This document shows positions 17,746-26,871 of a DNA stretch of 64,000 nt, in pieces (position 1 is the first letter of the stretch; each line of letters opens with the position of its first letter). Under the pieces are notes generated by a model. The model ran no database searches and was not told where the DNA came from. It saw only the letters and a list, made by a program, of their open reading frames with translations. The position numbers and the translations under genes are program-made. The DNA is from Dryocola sp032051265 (GTDB lineage Bacteria; Pseudomonadota; Gammaproteobacteria; Enterobacterales; Enterobacteriaceae), in contig DAMBYU010000004.1 in the NCBI GenBank assembly GCA_032051265.1, forward strand, positions 310,001-374,000. The letters run 5' to 3'.

Positions 17746-18348
17746 ACGCATAAACGCAGGTTGCTGCTGCTCGTAGCTTGAAATCGCGCCTTCGTGCTGC
17801 AGCGTCAGGCCGATGCTGTCCAGCCCTTCTAACATGCAGTGGCGACGGAACGTATCGATAGTAAAGGAATACGTTTTTTCACCCGCTTTCACGGTTTGCG
17901 CTTCGAGATCGACCACGAATGTAATGCCCGGATTTGCAGCGACCAGCTTAAACATCTCATCGACTTCTTCTTCGCTCAGCGTGACCGGCAGAAGCTGGTT
18001 ATTGAACGAGTTGCCGTAAAAGATATCCGCAAAGCTCGGCGCGATAACCACTTTAAAGCCGTAATCCGTCAGTGCCCACGGCGCGTGCTCACGAGAGGAG
18101 CCGCAGCCAAAGTTTTCACGCGCCAGCAGGATGGATGCGCCTTTGAACTCCGGGAAATTCAGCACGAATTCCGGGTTAGGCTGCAGGCCTGCATCGTCCA
18201 GGAAACGCCAGTCGTTAAACAGGTGCGCGCCAAAACCGGTACGGGTCACCTTCTGCAAAAACTGCTTGGGGATAATTGCGTCGGTATCAACGTTTGCGGC
18301 ATCCAGCGGAACGACCAGGCCGGTATGTTGGATAAATTTCTCTGCCAT
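17743..18348 (-). CDS. leuD: 3-isopropylmalate dehydratase small subunit LeuD
   Basis: Swivel-domain subunit of isopropylmalate isomerase, 201 aa, the usual length. The motif ENFGCGSSREHAPWAL is the substrate-binding loop of the aconitase small-subunit family. Last gene of leuLABCD, 11 bp after leuC. Confidence 0.98.
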   Translation of the reverse strand: MAEKFIQHTGLVVPLDAANVDTDAIIPKQFLQKVTRTGFGAHLFNDWRFLDDAGLQPNPEFVLNFPEFKGASILLARENFGCGSSREHAPWALTDYGFKVVIAPSFADIFYGNSFNNQLLPVTLSEEEVDEMFKLVAANPGITFVVDLEAQTVKAGEKTYSFTIDTFRRHCMLEGLDSIGLTLQHEGAISSYEQQQPAFMR

Positions 18349-18359
18349 GGTGTTTTCCC

Positions 18360-19760
18360 TTATTTCAACGTGCGGATGTCAGCAAAATGACCGGCAACGG
18401 CCGCTGCCGCTGCCATCGCCGGGCTAACCAGATGGGTGCGCCCGCCGCGGCCCTGACGGCCTTCAAAGTTGCGGTTGCTGGTGGATGCGCAGCGTTCGCC
18501 CGGTTCCAGACGATCGTTATTCATCGCAAGGCACATCGAGCAGCCCGGCAGACGCCATTCAAATCCCGCTTCGATAAAGATCTTATCCAGACCTTCTTCT
18601 TCCGCCTGCGCTTTTACCGGGCCTGAGCCTGGCACGACCAGCGCCTGCACGCCTGGCGCGACTTTACGGCCTTTGGCGATTTGCGCCGCAGCACGTAAAT
18701 CTTCAATGCGTGAATTGGTGCAGGAGCCGATAAATACTTTGTCGATCGCCACTTCGGTTAACGAGATGCCCGGTTTCAGGTCCATGTAGGCCAGCGCTTT
18801 TTCGGCAGAGGCGCGTTCGACCGGATCGGCGAAGGATTGTGGATCAGGAATGTTTTCGGTAACGGAAATAACCTGCCCCGGGTTGGTGCCCCAGGTCACC
18901 TGTGGAGCGATATCGGCTGCCTCCAGCGTCACAATGGTATCGAACTTTGCGCCTTCATCCGTGCTGAAGGTTTTCCAGTACGCAACCGCATTGTCCCAGT
19001 CCGCCGCTTTTGGCGCGTGCAGGCGGCCTTTGACGTAGTTGAAGGTGGTTTCATCCGGCGCAACGATGCCCGCTTTGGCGCCCATTTCGATTGCCATATT
19101 GCACAGCGTCATGCGGCCTTCCATGCTCAGGGCCTGGATGGCGCTGCCGCAGAATTCCACTACGTGACCGGTGCCGCCGGCGCTGCCGGTTTTACCGATG
19201 ATCGCCAGCACGATATCTTTTGCCGTGATCCCCGGAGCCGCGGTGCCGGTGACTTCAATCTTCATGGTTTTGGCGCGGCCCTGTTTCAGGGTTTGCGTTG
19301 CCAGCACGTGTTCTACTTCGGAGGTGCCGATACCGAACGCCAGCGCGCCAAACGCGCCGTGGGTTGCGGTATGGGAATCGCCACACACGATGGTCATCCC
19401 CGGCAGCGTAATGCCTTGCTCCGGCCCCATCACGTGGACGATGCCCTGATACGGGTGGTTCAGGTCATACAGCTCAACGCCGAATTCTTTGCAGTTTTTC
19501 ATCAACTCCTGCATCTGAATGCGGGCCATTTCGCCGGAGGCGTTGATGTCTTTGGTCTGCGTGGAAACGTTGTGGTCCATGGTCGCGAAGGTTTTACCCG
19601 GCTGGCGCACCGGGCGATTATGCGCGCGCAGGCCATCAAACGCCTGCGGAGAAGTGACTTCATGCACCAGATGACGGTCGATATACAGCAGCGGGGTTTC
19701 ATCCACCGCCTCATAAACGACGTGAGCATCGTACAACTTTTGATATAACGTCTTCGCCAT
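18360..19760 (-). CDS. leuC: 3-isopropylmalate dehydratase large subunit LeuC
   Basis: Fe-S subunit that with LeuD converts 2-isopropylmalate to 3-isopropylmalate. 466 aa, the E. coli length. The cluster-binding cysteines lie in FIGSCTNSRIEDLRAA and LPGCSMCLAMN, and CGDSHTATHGAFGALAFGIG is the aconitase signature. The gap to leuB is 2 bp. Confidence 0.98.
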   Translation of the reverse strand: MAKTLYQKLYDAHVVYEAVDETPLLYIDRHLVHEVTSPQAFDGLRAHNRPVRQPGKTFATMDHNVSTQTKDINASGEMARIQMQELMKNCKEFGVELYDLNHPYQGIVHVMGPEQGITLPGMTIVCGDSHTATHGAFGALAFGIGTSEVEHVLATQTLKQGRAKTMKIEVTGTAAPGITAKDIVLAIIGKTGSAGGTGHVVEFCGSAIQALSMEGRMTLCNMAIEMGAKAGIVAPDETTFNYVKGRLHAPKAADWDNAVAYWKTFSTDEGAKFDTIVTLEAADIAPQVTWGTNPGQVISVTENIPDPQSFADPVERASAEKALAYMDLKPGISLTEVAIDKVFIGSCTNSRIEDLRAAAQIAKGRKVAPGVQALVVPGSGPVKAQAEEEGLDKIFIEAGFEWRLPGCSMCLAMNNDRLEPGERCASTSNRNFEGRQGRGGRTHLVSPAMAAAAAVAGHFADIRTLK

Positions 19761-19762
19761 GA

Positions 19763-20854
19763 TTATTTCCCCTGTGCCACGAAGCGGGCAATAGTGTCGC
19801 CCATTTCGTCGGTGCTGATTGCTTTGCCATCGCGAGCCAGATCGCCGGTACGGAAGCCTTCTTCCAGCGCGAGGTTAACGGCGTTTTCGATGGCCACGGC
19901 GGCCTCTTCTGCGTCCAGGCTGTAGCGCAGTAACAGAGCCAGCGACAGGATCTGCGCAACAGGATTGGCGATGTTTTTACCCGCGATATCCGGCGCGGAG
20001 CCGCCTGCAGGCTCGTACAGGCCAAAGCCTTGTTCATTCAGACTGGCGGAAGGCAGCATGCCCATCGAGCCGGTGATCATCGCGCATTCGTCGGAGAGAA
20101 TGTCGCCGAACAGGTTGGAGCACAGCAGCACGTCGAACTGAGAGGGATCTTTAATCAGCTGCATTGTGGCGTTGTCGATATACATATGCGACAGAGTGAC
20201 GTCCGGATATTCGTTAGAGATTTCGTTGACGATTTCACGCCACATTACGGAAGTCTGCAGAACGTTCGCTTTATCAATGGAGGTGACTCTGTTGCGACGT
20301 TTACGCGCGGCCTCAAAGGCGATGCGGGCGATGCGCTCGATTTCAAAGCGATGGTAAACTTCGGTATCAAAAGCTTTTTCATGCATGCCGGTGCCTTCTC
20401 GGCCCTTTGGCTGGCCGAAATAAATACCGCCGGTCAGCTCACGCACGCACAAAATGTCGAAGCCTTTTGCGGCGATATCGGCACGCAGCGGGCAAAACTC
20501 TTCCAGCCCCTGATACAAACGCGCCGGGCGCAGGTTGCTGAACAGTTTAAAATGTTTACGCAGCGGCAGCAGCGCGCCGCGCTCTGGCTGTTGCGTTGGC
20601 GGCAGGTGTTCCCATTTTGGGCCGCCTACCGAGCCAAACAGAATGGCGTCCGCCTGCTCACAGCCTTCAACGGTAACCGGAGGCAGAGGATTGCCATGGC
20701 GGTCGATAGCGATGCCACCGACGTCATAGGAGCTGGTCGTAATGCGCATATTAAAGCGTGTGCGAACGGCTTCCAGCACCTTCATCGCCTGCGCCATGAC
20801 TTCCGGACCGATGCCGTCACCCGGCAATACTGCTATATGATGAGTTTTTGACAT
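19763..20854 (-). CDS. leuB: 3-isopropylmalate dehydrogenase LeuB
   Basis: NAD-dependent oxidative decarboxylase giving 2-oxoisocaproate. 363 aa (E. coli 363). GDGIGPEV at the N-terminus and NLFGDILSDECAMITGSMGMLPSA (metal and substrate site, positions about 239-262) identify the family. The gap to leuA is 1 bp. Confidence 0.98.
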   Translation of the reverse strand: MSKTHHIAVLPGDGIGPEVMAQAMKVLEAVRTRFNMRITTSSYDVGGIAIDRHGNPLPPVTVEGCEQADAILFGSVGGPKWEHLPPTQQPERGALLPLRKHFKLFSNLRPARLYQGLEEFCPLRADIAAKGFDILCVRELTGGIYFGQPKGREGTGMHEKAFDTEVYHRFEIERIARIAFEAARKRRNRVTSIDKANVLQTSVMWREIVNEISNEYPDVTLSHMYIDNATMQLIKDPSQFDVLLCSNLFGDILSDECAMITGSMGMLPSASLNEQGFGLYEPAGGSAPDIAGKNIANPVAQILSLALLLRYSLDAEEAAVAIENAVNLALEEGFRTGDLARDGKAISTDEMGDTIARFVAQGK

Positions 20855-20855
20855 G

Positions 20856-22427
20856 TCACACGGTTTCCTGGTTTGTTTCTTTATTATTGGCTTTGCGTTG
20901 CAATTCTTTTTCCACTTCCCCGGCGCGCCAGATGTTATTCAGCACGTTAATCATCGCTTTTGCTGAGGACTCTACGATATCGGTCGCCAGACCTACGCCG
21001 TGGAAGCGGCGGCCTTTATGGGTAACAACGATATCCACCTGGCCCAGAGCGTCTTTGCCCTGGCCTTTGGCGGACAGCTGGTACTTCACCAGTTCAACAT
21101 CGTAATTTGTGATGCGGTTAATCGCCTGGTAAACGGCGTCAACCGGGCCGTTACCTGTAGCGGCTTCAGAATGTGTCACTTCGCCGCAGTGCAACTGGAC
21201 GGAAGCGGTAGAGATAACGCTTGAGCCGGACTGCACGTTGAAGTATTCCAGGCTGAAATGCTCCGGCTCTTCCTGTTGCTTACCGATGAACGCCAGCGCT
21301 TCCAGATCGTAATCAAAGACCTGGCCTTTTTTGTCGGCCAGCTTCAGGAAAGCATCGTACAGCGAGTCCAGGTTGTAGTCGGTCTCTTTGTAGCCCATTT
21401 CATCCATACGGTGTTTCACCGCAGCACGGCCGGAACGGGAGGTCAGATTCAGTTGAACCTGATTGAGGCCAATGGAATCCGGGGTCATGATTTCGTAGTT
21501 TTCGCGGTTCTTCAGCACGCCATCCTGGTGGATACCTGATGAGTGGGCGAAAGCGCCAGTGCCGACAATGGCCTTGTTTGCCGGAACCGGCATATTGCAG
21601 ATCTGACTGACCATCTGGCTGGTGCGCCAGATTTCATGGTGATTGATATTGGTGTGCAAATTCATAATATCTTTGCGCACCTTAATCCCCATGATCACCT
21701 CTTCCAGAGAGCAGTTGCCGGCACGTTCACCGATACCGTTCATGGCGCCTTCAACCTGACGCGCGCCAGCATGCACGGCCGCCATGGCGTTACCAACAGC
21801 CAGGCCTAAGTCATCATGGGTATGTACGGAGATGATAGCTTTATCGATATTCGGCACTCGTTCATACAGGCCGCTAATGATTGAAGCGAATTCGAAAGGC
21901 ATGGTGTAGCCGACGGTATCGGGAATATTGATAGTGGTTGCGCCTGCGCTAATTGCGGCTTCTACTACTCGTGCCAGATCGGCAATTGGGGTTCGTCCGG
22001 CATCTTCGCAGGAGAATTCAACATCATCGGTGTAATTACGGGCGCGCTTTATCATATAAATCGAGCGCTCAATCACTTCATCCAGCGTACTGCGCAGCTT
22101 GGTCGCAATATGCATTGGCGAGGTGGCGATAAAGGTGTGAATTCGGAATGCTTCTGCAACTTTCAGGGATTCCGCTGCGACATCGATATCTTTTTCTACG
22201 CAGCGGGCCAGGGCGCACACACGGCTGTTTTTAATGTTGCGGGCAATAGTTTGTACAGATTCAAAGTCCCCGGGTGAGGAAACCGGGAAACCGACCTCCA
22301 TAACATCAACCCCCATACGTTCCAGTGCCATCGCGATCTGCAGCTTCTCTTTCACACTAAGGCTGGCCTGCAGCGCTTGCTCGCCATCACGTAAGGTCGT
22401 ATCAAAAATTATGACTTGCTGGCTCAT
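20856..22427 (-). CDS. leuA: 2-isopropylmalate synthase LeuA
   Basis: First committed enzyme of leucine synthesis, joining acetyl-CoA and 2-oxoisovalerate; feedback-inhibited by leucine through the C-terminal LeuA regulatory domain. Start at the ATG 22427 (MSQQVIIFDTTLRDGEQALQ), 523 aa as in E. coli; an upstream ATG in frame falls within the attenuator region. TIM-barrel motif DTTLRDGEQ and metal site SVHTHDDLG are clear. Its leader carries leuL and an attenuator. Confidence 0.98.
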   Translation of the reverse strand: MSQQVIIFDTTLRDGEQALQASLSVKEKLQIAMALERMGVDVMEVGFPVSSPGDFESVQTIARNIKNSRVCALARCVEKDIDVAAESLKVAEAFRIHTFIATSPMHIATKLRSTLDEVIERSIYMIKRARNYTDDVEFSCEDAGRTPIADLARVVEAAISAGATTINIPDTVGYTMPFEFASIISGLYERVPNIDKAIISVHTHDDLGLAVGNAMAAVHAGARQVEGAMNGIGERAGNCSLEEVIMGIKVRKDIMNLHTNINHHEIWRTSQMVSQICNMPVPANKAIVGTGAFAHSSGIHQDGVLKNRENYEIMTPDSIGLNQVQLNLTSRSGRAAVKHRMDEMGYKETDYNLDSLYDAFLKLADKKGQVFDYDLEALAFIGKQQEEPEHFSLEYFNVQSGSSVISTASVQLHCGEVTHSEAATGNGPVDAVYQAINRITNYDVELVKYQLSAKGQGKDALGQVDIVVTHKGRRFHGVGLATDIVESSAKAMINVLNNIWRAGEVEKELQRKANNKETNQETV

Positions 22428-22468
22428 GTTATGGTCCTTGTTTTGTTTTAGCGCCGATGCTGGGGGCA

Positions 22469-22501
22469 TAAAAAAACCCGCGCAGCGGCGCGGGTTTTTT
22501 C
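22469..22501 (-). terminator. leu operon attenuator terminator
   Basis: On the minus strand AAAAAACCCGCGCCGCTGCG then CGGGTTTTTTT: a G/C-rich stem followed by seven Ts, between leuL and leuA. It is the terminator arm of leucine attenuation. Confidence 0.92.
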
Positions 22502-22517
22502 AGTCTGATGGCTTGAA

Positions 22518-22601
22518 TCAACGCTTGATGTCGCCCACCAGTCTACCGCGCAAATAAGATGCGTTTAGTAGGAGAACTAGTAGGCGGTGTGTGCGAATCA
22601 T
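22518..22601 (-). CDS. leuL: leu operon leader peptide LeuL
   Basis: A 27-aa leader ORF beginning MIRTHRLLVLLLNASYLRG, close to the E. coli LeuL pattern (MTHIVRFIGLLLLNASSLRG). Control codons are CTA CTA GTT CTC CTA CTA: four uses of the rare leucine codon CTA in six codons. Ribosome stalling here when Leu-tRNA is short would prevent the terminator at 22469-22501 from forming. Confidence 0.93.
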   Translation of the reverse strand: MIRTHRLLVLLLNASYLRGRLVGDIKR

Positions 22602-23246
22602 GTTTCAGGCCTCAAGCGTTTGCGGTATGCATTTATTGGTACTTGATCTGCTTTGCTGTGTCAACCCTCAGCGGCTGAGGAAGACTAATATGGTCATATT
22701 CAGCAGATTGCATGATCAGGCAATTATGCTAAAAAAGGCAGGAGTCCAAAAATATACTAACGATGCATAAATCGGTTTTTTTATCAGTAGACAGCATATG
22801 AAACCAGTGGCAGCGCGGCGGTTTAATAAGAAAAATTTCATTGTCGATGCCCTGGTTTCCCGTCTGGCTGTCAGCGGCTTTTTGTTTTTATTGAGGGTAA
22901 AGATAAAGTTATAAGATCTATTCCTGAAGTTTTGTGAAACTCATTTAAATAATTTATCAATATTCAATGAATTATTCACCACGTGAATAATTGTACATTG
23001 GGACGTTTTATGATTTTATTACTTGCCTGTAAACCAGGTTGGAAACACACAGATTACTTAAGGCGTTGTGAGAGATTTGTTGTAGCAATAGCATGCGCCT
23101 TTGTGTAAGCCATATCTGAGCGGGATGACCAGGCTTGAAGCGAGTAAACCTGCTTATTATTGCTACCAGTATATTTGAAAGGTTGAAAGGAATTGTTTAT
23201 AGCACCTTCTGTGCAGAAGGAATTGCCCTGTTACTGGAGTAAAATC
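22602..23246. other. A/T-rich leuL-leuO divergent intergenic region
   Basis: About 645 bp without a gene, clearly richer in A/T than its surroundings, as for the H-NS-silenced leuO control region of E. coli. The leu promoter -35 candidate TTGACA is at 22659-22664 on the minus strand; the -10 is poor. Directly upstream of it is the palindrome CCTCAGC-G-GCTGAGG (22666-22680). A perfect 10-bp inverted repeat lies at 22970-22992, about 255 bp before leuO. Confidence 0.75.
22970..22992. promoter_or_regulatory. Perfect inverted repeat upstream of leuO
   Basis: Arms AATTATTCAC and GTGAATAATT separated by 3 bp. The ATTC-N7-GAAT core fits the T-N11-A pattern of LysR-type sites, so autoregulation by LeuO is a candidate; this is inference only. 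Confidence 0.5.
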
Positions 23247-24191
23247 ATGCCTGATAATTATATAAAAAGCCCGCCCGTTAGCGACGGGAATAAATACCAG
23301 CTACGCACAGTAGATTTAAATTTACTGACCGTTTTTGATGCAGTGATGCAGGTTCAAAACATCACAAAGGCAGCTCAATTACTTGGGATGTCGCAGCCCG
23401 CGGTCAGCAATGCAGTAGCGCGCCTTAAGATTATGTTTAATGATGAGCTATTTGTACGCCATGGGCGCGGCATACAACCCACGGCCCGAGCTTTTCAACT
23501 GTTTGGCGTAGTGCGTCAGGCCTTACACCTTGTGCAAAATGAGCTGCCGGGGACAGGTTTTGAACCTGCGGAGAGTACCCGGATTTTTAACCTTTGTGTC
23601 AGCAGTCCACTCGATAATTTACTGACCTCTGTCATTTTTTATCATGTCAAGAAATCGGCACCCAATATTCAATTGTCGTTTAAATCCTGTTTAAATAAAG
23701 ATATTGAACATCAGCTACGGTATCAGGAAACGGAATTTGTTATCAGCTACGATGAATTTCTGCGTCCAGATTTTTCTTGTCTACCGCTTTTTGAAGACGA
23801 AATGGTTCTGGTAGCGAGTCAAAAGCATCCTCGATTGATAACAACATTGAGAGTGAAGGATATTTATAAAGAGCCGCATGCAGTGGTTTCACTGGATCGT
23901 TTCGCCTCTTTTAGCTCTCCCTGGTATCAGACCCCGCAGAGACAATCCTGTATTTCTTATCAGGGTATGGCGCTGACAAGCGTGCTAAACGTGGTATCGC
24001 AAACGCATTTAGTGGCAATAGCGCCTCGCTGGTTAGCCGAAGAGTTTTCCGAAAGTTTGCAGCTAAAAATATTTCCTCTTCCTCTTAAGGAAAATAAGCG
24101 CACCTGTTATCTCTCCTGGCATGAGTCCGCAGACAGAGACAGGGGGCATCAGTGGATGGCAAAATTACTTACCTCCGTTTGTTGCAGATAA
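23247..24191 (+). CDS. leuO: LysR-type regulator LeuO
   Basis: Pleiotropic LysR-family activator and H-NS antagonist. Start at ATG 23247 (MPDNYIKSPPVSDGN), preceded by TGGAGT, giving 314 aa as in E. coli; an upstream in-frame start adds 18 poorly matching residues. The N-terminal winged HTH (residues about 22-80: VDLNLLTVFDAVMQVQNITK, AAQLLGMSQPAVSNAVARLK) is highly conserved. The effector domain is more diverged but keeps SLDRFASFSSPWY and VVSQTHLVAIAPRWLAEEF. Confidence 0.95.
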   Translation: MPDNYIKSPPVSDGNKYQLRTVDLNLLTVFDAVMQVQNITKAAQLLGMSQPAVSNAVARLKIMFNDELFVRHGRGIQPTARAFQLFGVVRQALHLVQNELPGTGFEPAESTRIFNLCVSSPLDNLLTSVIFYHVKKSAPNIQLSFKSCLNKDIEHQLRYQETEFVISYDEFLRPDFSCLPLFEDEMVLVASQKHPRLITTLRVKDIYKEPHAVVSLDRFASFSSPWYQTPQRQSCISYQGMALTSVLNVVSQTHLVAIAPRWLAEEFSESLQLKIFPLPLKENKRTCYLSWHESADRDRGHQWMAKLLTSVCCR

Positions 24192-24600
24192 TCCCCGATT
24201 GCTATCTGGATGAGACGGCGTACGAAAAACAGGTCGATTTTCCTTGTTGTGGCCTGTAAGGCAGCATTTTATGCTGTAGCACTTTCTGAGCGTCGTCTCG
24301 CGATCGATAAAATTCCCGTCGTTAATTAGATTCCACCTGTAATTGTTAAATTAATAATATATTCAACAATAGTATTTGCTTATGGCCAGGGCTTAACTCC
24401 GCCATGTCGGTATATTGTAGTAGGGAAGTTAAAAGCAATGATGTGGCTACCTCGCCGTGCGATTGATTGCTTGATTTTCAACGGTTATGTTAGGAGGAGC
24501 ACTTAAAATAAAAAAGTCAGGCAGAATGTTAATTCTGCCTTAATGACCGCGCGGAAATGAGTTCTGCCGTCAGTCAAAAACGTGAGCCTGGAGGCAAACC
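24192..24600 (+). other. leuO-ilvI intergenic region with ilvIH leader
   Basis: About 409 bp, partly A/T-rich. In E. coli this region holds the ilvIH promoter and several Lrp sites; I cannot place individual Lrp sites by eye. It contains a perfect 9-bp hairpin (AGGCAGAAT-GTTA-ATTCTGCCT, 24519-24540), which overlaps a short ORF at 24487-24543. Confidence 0.6.
24487..24543 (+). CDS. Possible ilvIH leader peptide (unproven)
   Basis: An 18-codon ORF, MLGGALKIKKSGRMLILP, ending 57 bp before ilvI. It has four leucine and two isoleucine codons (TTA, CTT, TTA, CTG; ATA, ATT), and its last codons form the right side of a perfect hairpin at 24519-24540. No good Shine-Dalgarno precedes the ATG, and the hairpin has no T-run on this strand, so a classical attenuator is not shown. 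Could be chance. Confidence 0.25.
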   Translation: MLGGALKIKKSGRMLILP

Positions 24601-26325
24601 ATGGAGATGTTGTCAGGAGCCGAGATGGTCGTCCGATCGTTAATCGATCAGGGCGTTAAGCATGTATTCGGCTATCCGGGGGGCGCCGTACTCGATATTT
24701 ACGATGCGCTCCATACCATTGGTGGCATTGATCATGTGCTGGTACGCCATGAGCAAGCTGCCGTACACATGGCTGATGGGCTGGCACGAGCAACCGGTGA
24801 AGTTGGGGTTGTGCTGGTGACTTCAGGGCCTGGCGCAACAAATGCCATAACCGGTATCGCTACCGCTTATATGGACTCCATTCCCCTGGTCGTGCTCTCA
24901 GGCCAAGTCGCAACCTCCCTGATCGGTTACGATGCTTTCCAGGAATGCGATATGGTAGGGATCTCGCGCCCGGTGGTGAAACATAGCTTCCTGGTTAAGC
25001 AGGCGGAAGATATTCCAGGCATTATCAAAAAAGCGTTCTGGTTGGCCGCTAGTGGTCGCCCTGGGCCTGTAGTAGTTGATTTGCCGAAAGATATTATGAG
25101 CCCGGCAAATAAGTTTCCTTATAGTTATCCGGCGACGGTGAACATGCGTTCGTATAATCCGACTACGCAGGGACATAAGGGACAGATAAAACGCGCCTTA
25201 CAGACTTTGCTGGCCGCGAAAAAGCCAGTGCTGTATGTGGGCGGCGGCGCGATAACCTCTGCCTGCCATGCAGAACTGCGCGAAATTGCCGAGAAGCTGA
25301 ACATTCCCGTCGTCTCTTCTTTAATGGGGCTGGGGGCATTTCCAGGCACGCACCGGCAGGCGTTGGGTATGTTAGGCATGCACGGGACATATGAAGCCAA
25401 TATGGTCATGCATAATTCGGACGTGATTTTTGGCGTAGGCGTAAGGTTTGACGACCGCACAACCAATAATCTGGCAAAATACTGCCCGAATGCCACCGTG
25501 CTGCACATCGATATCGACCCGACCTCCATTTCGAAAACGGTTGGTGCAGATATTCCTGTCGTGGGCGATGCCCGCCAGGTGCTGCAGCAGATGCTCGAAC
25601 TGCTTATTCACGAAGAAACTTCCCAGCCCTGTGATGATATCCGCGACTGGTGGCAACAGATTGAACACTGGCGTGCAAAACAGTGTCTGGAGTTCGACCG
25701 CGAAAGCGGGAAAATTAAGCCTCAGGCGGTTATCGAAACTATTTATAAGCTCACTAACGGTGAGGCGTACGTCACCTCCGACGTTGGCCAGCACCAGATG
25801 TTTGCGGCCCTCTACTATACCTTTGACGAACCTCGTCGTTGGATAAACTCCGGCGGGCTTGGCACTATGGGCTTCGGCTTGCCGGCAGCGCTTGGCGTGA
25901 AGCTTGCGCTACCTGAAGAAACCGTGGTGTGCGTGACCGGCGATGGCAGCATTCAGATGAATATTCAGGAACTTTCTACCGCGCTGCAGTACGGCCTGCC
26001 GGTATTGGTATTGAATCTTAACAACCGCTACCTCGGCATGGTTAAGCAGTGGCAGGACATGATTTATTCTGGCCGCCATTCCCAATCTTATATGGAGTCG
26101 CTGCCTGATTTTGTTCGCCTGGCGGAGGCTTACGGGCACGTTGGTATCAGTATTACTCAACCCGATGAACTGGAAAGCAAGCTGGCGCAGGCGCTGGAGG
26201 CGGTAAAAAATCAGCGTCTGGTATTCGTGGATGTCACGGTAGATGGGACAGAGCATGTTTACCCGATGCAGATCCGCGGCGGGGGAATGGACGAAATGTG
26301 GCTAAGCAAAACGGAGAGAACCTGA
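24601..26325 (+). CDS. ilvI: Acetolactate synthase III large subunit IlvI
   Basis: TPP- and FAD-dependent catalytic subunit of valine-sensitive acetohydroxyacid synthase III. 574 aa as in E. coli. The N-terminal TPP domain has FGYPGGAVLDIYDAL and the catalytic glutamate in VRHEQAAVHMADG; the C-terminal TPP site is GDGSIQMNIQELSTALQYGL followed by NLNNRYLGMV. One base separates its stop from the ilvH start. Lrp control is expected from family knowledge. Confidence 0.98.
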   Translation: MEMLSGAEMVVRSLIDQGVKHVFGYPGGAVLDIYDALHTIGGIDHVLVRHEQAAVHMADGLARATGEVGVVLVTSGPGATNAITGIATAYMDSIPLVVLSGQVATSLIGYDAFQECDMVGISRPVVKHSFLVKQAEDIPGIIKKAFWLAASGRPGPVVVDLPKDIMSPANKFPYSYPATVNMRSYNPTTQGHKGQIKRALQTLLAAKKPVLYVGGGAITSACHAELREIAEKLNIPVVSSLMGLGAFPGTHRQALGMLGMHGTYEANMVMHNSDVIFGVGVRFDDRTTNNLAKYCPNATVLHIDIDPTSISKTVGADIPVVGDARQVLQQMLELLIHEETSQPCDDIRDWWQQIEHWRAKQCLEFDRESGKIKPQAVIETIYKLTNGEAYVTSDVGQHQMFAALYYTFDEPRRWINSGGLGTMGFGLPAALGVKLALPEETVVCVTGDGSIQMNIQELSTALQYGLPVLVLNLNNRYLGMVKQWQDMIYSGRHSQSYMESLPDFVRLAEAYGHVGISITQPDELESKLAQALEAVKNQRLVFVDVTVDGTEHVYPMQIRGGGMDEMWLSKTERT

Positions 26326-26326
26326 T

Positions 26327-26818
26327 ATGCGCCGGATATTATCTGTCTTACTGGAAAACGAATCCGGGGCGCTTTCCCGGGTTATCGGGCTGTTCTCTCA
26401 ACGTGGCTATAACATTGAAAGCCTGACCGTTGCGCCAACGGACGATCCCACTCTGTCGCGCATGACGATACAGACAGTCGGCGATGAAAAAGTGCTTGAG
26501 CAGATCGAAAAACAGCTCCATAAACTGGTGGATGTTTTACGGGTAAGCGAGCTGGGGCAGGGCGCACACGTCGAACGTGAGATCATGCTGGTAAAGGTTC
26601 AGGCCAGCGGATACGGGCGTGAAGAGGTAAAACGCAACGCGGAGATTTTCCGCGGGCAAATCATTGACGTCACGCCAACGCTGTACACGGTTCAGCTTGC
26701 CGGCACCAGCGATAAGCTTGATGCTTTCCTGAACGCTATCCGCGAAGTGGCAAAAATCGTTGAAGTCGCGCGTTCGGGCATCGTTGGCGTTTCGCGCGGC
26801 GATAAAATAATGCGTTAG
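26327..26818 (+). CDS. ilvH: Acetolactate synthase III regulatory subunit IlvH
   Basis: Small subunit that activates IlvI and gives valine inhibition. 163 aa, the usual length. The N-terminal ACT domain has the valine-binding stretch NESGALSRVIGLFSQRGYNI, and a C-terminal ALS-small-subunit domain follows. Ends with a strong terminator 22 bp later. Confidence 0.98.
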   Translation: MRRILSVLLENESGALSRVIGLFSQRGYNIESLTVAPTDDPTLSRMTIQTVGDEKVLEQIEKQLHKLVDVLRVSELGQGAHVEREIMLVKVQASGYGREEVKRNAEIFRGQIIDVTPTLYTVQLAGTSDKLDAFLNAIREVAKIVEVARSGIVGVSRGDKIMR

Positions 26819-26840
26819 CTATAAATGTGATCTGTTTCAC

Positions 26841-26871
26841 AAGCCCGGTAATCAACACCGGGCTTTTTTTT
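26841..26871 (+). terminator. ilvIH terminator
   Basis: AAGCCCGGT / ACCGGGCTT stem with a 7-nt loop and a run of eight Ts. Confidence 0.93.
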
